From: Symbiodinium natans
Taxonomy: Eukaryota; Sar; Dinophyceae; Suessiales; Symbiodiniaceae
Assembly (NCBI GenBank): GCA_905221605.1
Contig: CAJNDS010000247.1
Coordinates: 683,138-744,137 of the forward strand
Direction: 5' to 3'
Length of the DNA: 61,000 bases
Position 1 is the stretch's first letter, and each line of letters starts with the position of its first letter. Shown piece after piece: positions 54,240 through 61,000 of the stretch. Position numbers and translations under genes: made by a program. The notes beneath the pieces are model-generated. The model did no database searches. It saw only the letters and a program-made list of their open reading frames with translations, and was not told the origin of the DNA.

Positions 54240-54333
54240 GATGTTCCCCCTTATACTAACAGCTCCTTAATAGGGATTCTAATAGGGGGCATGAGAATCC
54301 CTATTAAGGACTGTTGGTATAAGGGGGAACATC
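54240..54333. mobile_element. Inverted-repeat MITE, family B, copy 1
   Basis: Left arm GATGTTCCCCCTTATACTAA, right arm the inverse (GATGTTCCCCCTTATACCAA), pairing over about 40 bases through TCCTTAATAGGGATTCT. Flanks AGTAGAAG and AGTATAAG look like an 8-bp target duplication with one change. Confidence 0.8.
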
Positions 54334-54354
54334 CCAAAGTATAAGGTTTAAAGG

Positions 54355-54460
54355 AGCCTCAAAAATCAGAATAGGGGTTTTGGAGTTTTTATAGTATAGT
54401 TATTGTATAGTTATGTTGGGACCATAAGAGAATGTTATATTGCTAATTCTTCCGACCCCC
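54355..54460. mobile_element. Family E element, copy 3 (reverse orientation)
   Basis: Carries CAGAATAGGGGTTTTGG and GGGACCATAAGAGAATG, the complements of words in the copies at 19931 and 24669. It begins about 20 bp after MITE B copy 1. Confidence 0.5.
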
Positions 54461-54821
54461 ATACAGTAGAAGGTTTGTCCTTGCTGGTTCTCAGTTACAG
54501 TTAGGCAGTTCGGAACCTGGAAAGCATTAAGGGATCATTCATACATAGGAAGACGGATTCCCTACTACATGTCTTTACTAAAAACTACTAAGTTCGGTGA
54601 TAGGCAGGAGCCTAAAGGCCAACTATCATCCCCTTACACTCCATGGGTCCCTGGGTTGTTTGCAAATCCGAGTTTCCATGGCCTCCCTCCATGCAGGAGA
54701 TCATCACACCTTTGCAGCAACAGTAGACTCTGCCTGGGAGCCGCGTGTCGAGCACTGTCCATTGCACTTTGTGTTAACATTGAGGACAGAATCAAGCACC
54801 CAAGACAACCACAACTGTCAG

Positions 54822-54920
54822 CCAAGACGCCTGCCACCGGCGATGCGGCATGCGCAGATGGTGCTGTGGTCGAGTCTGGCGGCCAGTGCCAAGCCATATG
54901 TAGCTTCTCGGACCAGCCTA
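54822..54920 (+). CDS. Exon, segments A/B of the Cys module
   Basis: After CAACTGTCAG| (two bases of a codon) the frame reads KTPATGDAACADGAVVESGG then QCQAICS. AC-x-DG, Val, SGG-x-C-x3-C. Followed 100 bp later by the matching segment C exon. Confidence 0.75.
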
Positions 54921-55019
54921 TGATGAAAGATGGAACTGAGGGCTGGCCTCTTCTGACCCATATGGAACTCAGGGATGGCGCCTGACATCCCAAAACGAAC
55001 TCTCAGACATCCTTTCAAG

Positions 55020-55110
55020 GCTTGGGCTACAAGCCGGACACCGAGCTCCTGACATGTCAAGATGGCGCTCTCACTCCGAGCAGCTTTACGTGCACCTTCT
55101 CCGCAGCACC
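55020..55110 (+). CDS. Exon, segment C of the Cys module (reference copy)
   Basis: After CCTTTCAAG|GC the frame reads LGYKPDTELLTCQDGALTPS then SFTCTFSAAP. It is the most complete segment C: GY-x-P-x3-LLTC-x2-GALTP-x-SFTC. With 54822 it rebuilds a module lacking only the first Cys half of A. Confidence 0.85.
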
Positions 55111-55389
55111 GACAAAGTCCCACACTTGATATACTTTGTTTTTGCCTAGAATACCTAGAACACCATGCACTAGAATGGCTTTGCATTGTCGCATGCAGCG
55201 TAGCAGGTGAATATGCCGATGATGGCCGTTCGTAGTTATGTATCACCCATTTCTCGACCCGTTTGAATCCCCTCTGCATCCCTAGTCTAAGAATGAGAAG
55301 CCAGGACAGCCGCTGGTCTCAAAAAGGCTATGCCAGCGAAATCCTGTTTAAGACACTGCGAACATAGCATGAGAAACGGGAACGATCAG

Positions 55390-55860
55390 ATATTTCCAAT
55401 CTTGTTGGCCTCGAGAAGATTCTTAGATTTTTCTCCCATATATTAAATGATTTACGATATCGCAATTAGAACTCGACAAAACGAGTATATTATATGAAAG
55501 AGTCCATTCAATATAATCCCTCAAAAACTATCCGGCAAGAGATGCCATTGAATTTTTTAAGATATGGATGAATCCTAAAGATCCGTTTTTGAGTAGTGTA
55601 GAAAATCCCCACATCATTTTTTGTCCCTACCTCCACTTGACGTGAAATAAAATAAAATGCGCGGTAGCGAGTCTATGTACTACATAATGCATCGGCAAGC
55701 GAGAAGAGCACCCAGTGTGCTTATCTGCTCATATTGTTAACGAATTTCCAAACCAACAAACCAACAACGTCAAAACGCAAGATACTATTCACCTCCCCCT
55801 GGGAATAGTCAACTAGATTTGCTTTAGTGATTTGTTTTTGTGTTTTGGGGTTGTTTGGCA
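55390..55860. other. AT-rich non-coding island
   Basis: About 470 bp clearly richer in A/T than its surroundings, without telomere words or tandem repeats. No frame longer than about 30 codons is plausible. Just before it, SRWSQKGYASEIL (near 55310) could be a decayed B/C junction. Confidence 0.5.
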
Positions 55861-55957
55861 CTTTCACGGACCTCTGAGCTGACTAGCCTAGCCATAATGC
55901 GCAGTCGGCTTCCGGAAATCAAGGCCGACAAACACGCCGGAGGAGTTTCCACCTGCG

Positions 55958-56037
55958 CAAACAGTCCTTAATAGGGATTCCAATAGGGGTACCAGAATCC
56001 CTATTAAGGGCTGCTTGTATAAGGGGGGAACATCCCA
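55958..56037. mobile_element. MITE family B, copy 2 (left end missing)
   Basis: Starts at ACAGTCCTTAATAGGGATTC and has the full right arm to GGGGGGAACATCCCA. The left terminal 15 or so bases are absent, so it is truncated. Confidence 0.75.
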
Positions 56038-56269
56038 GAGGTACATCGAAGCCCCGCAACTCTCCCCCAAGCCCAGCAGACGCGCTGCCCTTAAGGCGAG
56101 GTGGTTCGGCCCTGCTTCCTGGCCTCGGCGCCCAATGGAGGGTCGCCGCCCTGTGCTGAAGGCTTTGCGGGTTTCCATGGGTCCCTAAAACCCAAACCCC
56201 AAGGAGTCAGAGAGTTCAGATCCTTCTACTTGTGAAGACAAGTGTGGATACCGCATTCTTTGCACCTGC

Positions 56270-56285
56270 ACCCCCCCCCCCCCCC
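56270..56285. repeat. Homopolymer C run
   Basis: Run of fifteen C 50 bp upstream of the exon at 56336, followed by a short TTTAGGG patch (56299-56321). Confidence 0.9.
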
Positions 56286-56335
56286 TGTAGATTATTTTTA
56301 GGGGTTGGGGTTTAGGGTTTATGTCAGATTTGCAG

Positions 56336-56448
56336 TGTAGACCCGAATCAACCCTACTTGCCAGGCTTCACGATCCAGCACAACGGCACCTGCACAACCA
56401 GCTGCTTACCAGGCTACCTCCCCAGCTTCCAGGACACGTGTGCAAAAG
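56336..56448 (+). CDS. Exon, segment B of the Cys module (reference copy)
   Basis: Between TCAGATTTGCAG| and |GTCCGA the 113 bases read PYLPGFTIQHNGTCTTSCLP then GYLPSFQDTCAKG without interruption. It contains I-x-HNG-x-C-TTS-C-LPGY-x-PS-x4-C. This exon fixes the cysteine spacing used to judge the others. A secreted or surface location is inferred from the disulfide-type pattern; no signal peptide is visible because the N terminus lies elsewhere. Confidence 0.85.
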
Positions 56449-57030
56449 GTCCGATGGTTTTCAGGGGATGTTAGGACGTCGGTTCGGGTCATGCTCCCTT
56501 ATAATCGTCACATTTGGGCAAATCGGTCCTGTGAACGTTCGGAGGTGTAACTGAGGTGTCTAGGCGGTTTTACGGTTCGGGGTTTAGGGTTTAGGGTGGG
56601 CTTGTTTTGACCGCACCTAGTCCACAGGGCTGCGCCTCTCGGAAAGGAGCTGCGCTGCTGGGACGGCGTGCTGAAACCTGGAGTCGTTCATGAAACCTGA
56701 AGTCTTCCCTTTAAAGCCTCCAAGGGTTGTGGTCCGACAAAGCCCCAGATCCTGAACTTGCAGAAGCACCAAAAATCATTCTAAACCCTACGAACCCTAT
56801 CGATGTGGAGTCCCGCGTCAGGAAATGTTGGAGAACTCAATTTTTTGAAGTTGAGGTGTTGTGCGTCTGCCTCTTGTTTAGGGTCCATGGTGTAGCACTT
56901 GTGCTTCAGGTTAGGTTGATGGAGTCTTTGCATGGTGGAGGGTTGCGGGTTTTAGGGTAGAGGCTGGTGTATCAAACCCGGCCGAAGGTTGAAAACCCAG
57001 GGCCGACTGCTTCCCTCTGCTGACACTCAG

Positions 57031-57110
57031 GACACCGCTTACCTTCACCTGCCTGCAGATGTGCACTGCACCAGCACCTGCCTCGGCAAAACTGTCCAAA
57101 ACCTCCCGGT
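57031..57110 (+). CDS. Exon, segments C+A of the Cys module
   Basis: After CTGACACTCAG|G the frame reads TPLTFTCLQMCTAPAPASAK. P-x-TFTC and C-x-AP are in register with 22996 and 43859. Confidence 0.66.
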
Positions 57111-57714
57111 TACCCGAATCCTGACTTTCAAGATTTCGGGGCAACCCTGCCCCAAAGCCCCCAAGCCTCACGTCAACATCCCTAGATGTACACCCTCTTA
57201 AGACTCCCCTTAACCTGCAGATACTGTAGCTCATGTGAGAAGTTGAGGCCTCCCGTGCCAACCTTCTTAGAGTTTCAGCCTAGAGTTGACTCGGCTTCAG
57301 GACCCCGCCGCAGCATACCTTAAGTTAAGTAGGACAATATGGACACGTAGACTCAGGATTGCAAGCGGCTCACAAAGTTCCTCGGTCTTCACCCCAATTG
57401 CAGAGGGGCCCCCCGTACCCAGCGAGCCCCCCGAACACCGGTACGGAGTGAAGTCTGAGGGGTTGGGCCGCTTGGTCCCTGGATAGTTGAAGGATGTTCG
57501 GTTCCAACATGATACAGGAACCTTAGCATGTTAATCGCCAATGTCGTCCCCTTCTTCGTCCCAACGAGTATGAACAACACCCCAAAAAAGACCAAGCATT
57601 CCATAGCTGCCTTAAACTCATGCTCCGAGCAAAAGGCCGTGGCCAATTCACCGCAGCCTTGTCTCGAGGCAAGCAGCCCAGAAAGTTGTTGTTCCATGTA
57701 AATGTTTTAGGGAG

Positions 57715-57810
57715 AGAGAGAGAGAGAGGACACTGGGACTGGCGCGCCCTAGGGGCAGCTCTCCCTTCGGGGGGGGCTAAGCGTGCAGAGAGAGAGAGAG
57801 AGAGACCCCT
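57715..57810. repeat. AG dinucleotide runs, two blocks
   Basis: GAGAGAGA at about 57713-57730 and again at 57788-57806, with unique sequence between. Confidence 0.9.
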
Positions 57811-57883
57811 TTTTCATTAGACCGGACTGGAACAGCGGGCCGTCGTGGCCGGGGTCCTTCCTCTGAGAGGCCTCTTCGCTGTG

Positions 57884-57955
57884 TAGAAGAAGAAGAAGAA
57901 GAAGAAGAAGAAGAAGAAGAAGAAGAAGAAGAAGAAGAAGAAGAAGAAGAAGAGA
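57884..57955. repeat. GAA trinucleotide run
   Basis: About twenty-two AAG/GAA triplets. A minus-strand frame turns it into a Phe run, which is not a gene. Confidence 0.96.
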
Positions 57956-58300
57956 GTGTGTGTTACGTTGTGTCGGGTCGTGTCATGTTGTGTTGTTTGT
58001 TCGCTGGCGTGTTTTTGTAATATGCTGTGTTGTTTTGTTGTGCGCGGCCATGCGCCCATTCGTCCGTGTGCCGGTGCGTACGTGTTTCGTTGCTCTATTG
58101 TTGAATGTCTTCAGGAGAGATGCAGCCCCCAACTCACAGGCCTCGATTGGAGGATTGGTCTTAGAGCTAAACTCTGCTGGTCTTGGTCTTCGTCACGACC
58201 GCAACGTCGGACTGCCGGCATGTTCTGTAGCAGTTGCAGCGCACTGCACTTCGAGGACTCTTATCTCTACCCGCAAATGTCGAGTTGCAATCATGCTCAG

Positions 58301-58390
58301 GGAAACCTGGTGATGCCGGGCGCGACCTGCACGACACACTGTGCCGCCGCTGGGACGGGCATCTGGAGTGGGCGGTTGTTAGACTGTTAA
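58301..58390 (+). CDS. Exon, segment B of the Cys module
   Basis: After CATGCTCAG| the frame reads GNLVMPGATCTTHCAAAGTG and stops at TAA near 58390. V-M-PG-x2-C-TTH-C is a clear segment B. The distal GY-x-PS is missing, so the exon may end at CACTGT. Confidence 0.68.
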   Translation, partial: GNLVMPGATCTTHCAAAGTGIWSGRLLDC

Positions 58391-58844
58391 ACACTGCAAA
58401 ACACGATCACGACACTAGCCTTTTACGTGGAAATTCTGATTACCTGCTATGGTAAGTCTTGCTACGCAAAGGGCAGAGTCGAAGACGAACGCTATATTCG
58501 AAAGCCAGTTAGGGTTCTGCAGCCTTTCCTTTGACTAGCCTTTCATCATGAATCCCACGAAATGAGGGTCAGCAGAGAGAGCGCTGCAACTTCACAAAGT
58601 CCCAATAATAGCAGACAAGTGCTTCTACAGCTGGTTGTGTCCAAAGAGACTCATGGAGGAGGGCTACGGAGATTGGTCTAGATGTTTGCCGACTCGGAGT
58701 TTCGTGTGCGAATGCGATCCCGGATGAGTACTCCATCACACATCCTAGCTTATCGTGCCAACGGATTCCTGAAACGACTTTGCTCCCAAGAAGTTCTTTT
58801 CGTGAGATCAGCAAAACAGCATGGGTTGTGTTGAGCCCCAAAGC

Positions 58845-58936
58845 TTGGGATGTTCGCCCTTATACTAACAGTCTAGGGATTATAATAGGGGGTACGGGTC
58901 TATGAAGGACTGTTCGTATAAGGGGGAACATCCCAA
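58845..58936. mobile_element. MITE family B, copy 3
   Basis: 92 bp, ends TTGGGATGTTC and GAACATCCCAA. Flanked by CCCAAAGC and CCCAGAGC, an 8-bp duplication with one difference. The interior is shorter and altered relative to copy 1. Confidence 0.82.
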
Positions 58937-59272
58937 CCCAGAGCCCGAAGCCCCCTCACAGGCGGGTTTCGCGCCATCCGTGACCACCTTGACGTGTTCG
59001 GAGTCCGGCTCGGGATTGCCCCTCGCTGAGTCCGCACGGCACCGTTCTGCTCCACAAGCGGGTGATGCGCCACCATAGCCTCCCCAACAGGAGATGAGGA
59101 AGCAACAGCCCCAAACCCTAAAACCCAAACCCTAAAGCCTAAACCAATGGGGGAGGGCTGCTGCCTCGCAAGACAGCAGAGAACATCCAACCACGGCCAT
59201 GCCCTGAGGTTTGCGCCTCTTGGCTTCAGCTGCGGGCGCACGTGTGGCACGCCTCGGATTCAAGGACAAGGG

Positions 59273-59364
59273 TTGGGATGTTTCCCCCCTTAATACGAAC
59301 AGTCCTTAAGCCCTATAATAGGGGTACCCGAATTCCTCTTAAGGACTGTTCGTATACATCCCAA
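59273..59364. mobile_element. MITE family B, copy 4
   Basis: 92 bp with TTGGGATG and CATCCCAA tips. Flanked on both sides by GACAAGGG, a perfect 8-bp target duplication. It is the best-preserved insertion; the right arm has lost the GGGGGAA part. Confidence 0.85.
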
Positions 59365-60020
59365 GACAAGGGGGTTGCTTCACGCAGACCATGCTCTGGA
59401 CTCGATTGAATCCGAAGCCGAATCCGAAGCCCCAAAGTTCCTACAAACCCTAAACAGAGAGACTTTTCGTTTTCGCAAGGATGAGGCCATGAAAGGTCCC
59501 AAGCCGCAAGCCTGTAGCTTGAGCCTCTGCGACCCTGAACTCGGGGTCATCACATCCGGAACCTGCTGCCCCTGCATCCCTGTGCAGAGTCCAGGGCGGA
59601 GGACCGAATTCGAAGCTTGCCCTGTTTTGTGGGGCCTGCGGCGAGAATCTCCAAACTCCCCCGAAGTTATGACAAATGTTCCTTCAAGGCCACGTGTTCT
59701 GTAAATTTTGCGCGCAGGAGCTTTGTCGCCGCCTTGTGAGCAGCTGCCGCTGAGGCAGGCTGCGAGGGCTTTGGGCCTCACAGCAACCAACTCGTACTGT
59801 AGTGTACCTGTAGGCTTCCGCTTGTTGGATTGACCTAAACTTCGGGCCCCTTTGGGGTCTACGATGGCATGTGTTCCATCCATCACTACCGATTATATAT
59901 AATCAGTGTATGTACAACAAGTTTTACTTATGTATATATTTATATATGTATATGTATATACATACTAGTTCAGGGTACCTTGAAGGGCCAGCAATGTAGA
60001 TCTACCCCGTGTGTACACAG

Positions 60021-60085
60021 GCACAGCCAGAGCTGCAACATCCGCTGTCCTGCCGGGACCAGCCACGAGGGACAGGAGCGGGATG
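60021..60085 (+). CDS. Exon, segment B of the Cys module
   Basis: After TGTACACAG|G the frame reads HSQSCNIRCPAGTSHEGQER: H-x2-S-C-x3-C-PAG. Tyr of GY is Thr. Confidence 0.58.
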
Positions 60086-60126
60086 CTCGGGGAAGAGATG
60101 CTTTCAGGATGGCCTCGTGTTTTGAG

Positions 60127-60262
60127 GGTTAAGGGTTCAGTGTTCAGGGGTTTAGGGGTTTAGGGGTTTAGGGGTTGAGGGGTTGAGGGGTTGAGGGGTT
60201 GAGGGGTTTAGCGGTTTAGCGGTTTAGGCGTTTAGGGGTTTAGGGGTTTAGGGGTTTAGGGC
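60127..60262. repeat. TTTAGGGG / TTGAGGGG octamer array
   Basis: About fifteen eight-base units (TTTAGGGG, TTGAGGGG, TTTAGCGG), one G longer than the heptamer elsewhere. Confidence 0.95.
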
Positions 60263-60451
60263 TTCGGGTGCAGCATGTGTCTTGTCTTTAGAGTTTGGGG
60301 GGTCGGTTGCAAAAGCCTCTCATGCCTTTAACTAGGGCTCGGTGGCCCCGGCAAGTTTCAGTCACGGATGGAGAGATCTTCTCGAAGGTGTAGGTTCAAA
60401 ACGCGAGGCGGCGATAGCGGGAAGAGGCTGGAGAGGTGGAGTGGAGAGGGG

Positions 60452-60507
60452 GTAGGGTTTAGGGTTCAGGGTTCAGGGTTTAGGGTTTAGGGTTTAGGGT
60501 TTAGGGC
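60452..60507. repeat. TTTAGGG array
   Basis: Seven units with two TTCAGGG variants, 40 bp upstream of the exon at 60550. Confidence 0.94.
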
Positions 60508-60549
60508 TTCCGGGCTCCTCTTTACCATCCGCCGTGCGCCTTCTTGCAG

Positions 60550-60625
60550 GTTCTTTGCGAGGATGGTTCCCTCATCTATGTCGGGGCCGTCTCCTGCAGA
60601 CACTTGCCCGAATGTATCTTTTAGG
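60550..60625 (+). CDS. Exon, segment C of the Cys module
   Basis: After GCCTTCTTGCAG| the frame reads VLCEDGSLIYVGAVSCRHLP then EC. L-C-x-DG-x-L with Cys at the expected end. The LTP part is changed (IYVG). Confidence 0.62.
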
Positions 60626-60666
60626 GGTTTAGGGTTACGGGTTTAGGGTTTAGGGTTTAGGGTTTC
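60622..60666. repeat. TTTAGGG array
   Basis: Five units with one TTACGGG, beginning at the end of the segment C exon. Confidence 0.93.
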
Positions 60667-60838
60667 TGGTATGCTCAGGCATAGCAGTTCGCCCGACATT
60701 CAAGCCACAGCCTGTGAGAGTGAAGGAATGACTGGCGACGTTTCCCCCACGTCGCGCTGGTAAATGTACAGCAGCTGTGACCCCTGAAATCAGCAGTCAT
60801 GGGTCATATGAGTCATATGGGTCTAGGGTGCTTCCCAG

Positions 60839-60905
60839 GGCTCAATTGCCAAAGCTCCAAGAACGTCGCTGGCGCACTGAGCCCTTCATGTGCAGAAGGC
60901 CTGTG
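60839..60905 (+). CDS. Exon, segment A of the Cys module, last in window
   Basis: After GCTTCCCAG| (two bases of a codon) the frame reads NCQSSKNVAGALSPSCAEGL. Thirteen residues between the cysteines and C-x-EG match 17736 and 21287 exactly. The series evidently continues beyond the right edge. Confidence 0.65.
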
Positions 60906-61000
60906 GTGACCGGGATCCTTAAGGGCCTTCTAAACGGGTGCTCTAAACGCCTTTGCGACCAAAAAAACAACCTAAATTCACCGAAGCCCCCAAAATCGAA

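Noticed and set aside
1-61000. Spliced-leader relic, rRNA, tRNA or snRNA genes
   Set aside because: I looked for the dinoflagellate leader end (TTTTGGCTCAAG) and obvious RNA gene blocks and saw none; faint RNA genes could be missed without a covariance search.

Overview
The window looks like nuclear DNA of an alga, most probably a dinoflagellate. Short interstitial arrays of the plant/alveolate telomere heptamer (TTTAGGG/CCCTAAA) occur in both orientations from about 5.9 kb to 60.7 kb. GC content is moderate to high, coding signal is confined to very short exon-like pieces in long non-coding DNA, many candidate exons follow an AG|G acceptor, and some candidate donors read GC instead of GT. 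No bacterial operon structure, rRNA, tRNA or CRISPR array was recognised. A chromerid or another TTTAGGG-bearing eukaryote cannot be excluded.

Left part (1-6 kb): CA/GACA-type satellites, a hairpin-forming 48/61-bp minisatellite and a 28-bp minisatellite surround two long coding stretches. One (2291-3117) is the terminal exon of an Arg/Ser-rich protein with a single CCHC-type finger. The other (3928-4515) is an unrecognised protein whose open frame runs on into a GACACA satellite.

Main part (about 15.9-60.9 kb, with weak traces from about 6.9 kb): the + strand carries more than thirty short open segments that are copies of one cysteine-rich module, cut into sub-segments. Segment A is C-x-aP-x3-NA-x2-P-x-C-EEG. 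Segment B is I-x-HG-x2-C-T-x2-C-x2-GY-x-PS. Segment C is L-x-C-x2-G-x-L-x-P-x-[ST]-F-x-C. They recur mostly in the order A-B-C-A-B-C, often next to splice-like signals, each 60-115 bp, with hundreds to thousands of bases between them. The simplest reading is one very large gene (or a run of related genes) for a secreted or surface protein made of tandem six-cysteine, sushi-like modules. Its introns are filled with telomere-like repeats, microsatellites and small transposons. The frame is open at the right edge.

Small DNA transposons: at least five families of short inverted-repeat elements are present in two to four copies each. One has an 8-bp target duplication visible at three copies. There is also one 594-bp element with terminal inverted repeats. 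From 26.2 to 37.2 kb modules are sparse. That gap holds the 594-bp element, two AT-rich patches of foreign character (one encoding a TRAF-type zinc-finger-like stretch) and a frameshifted unknown coding remnant.

Every functional statement is inference from motif reading; exon borders are approximate and no database search could be run.
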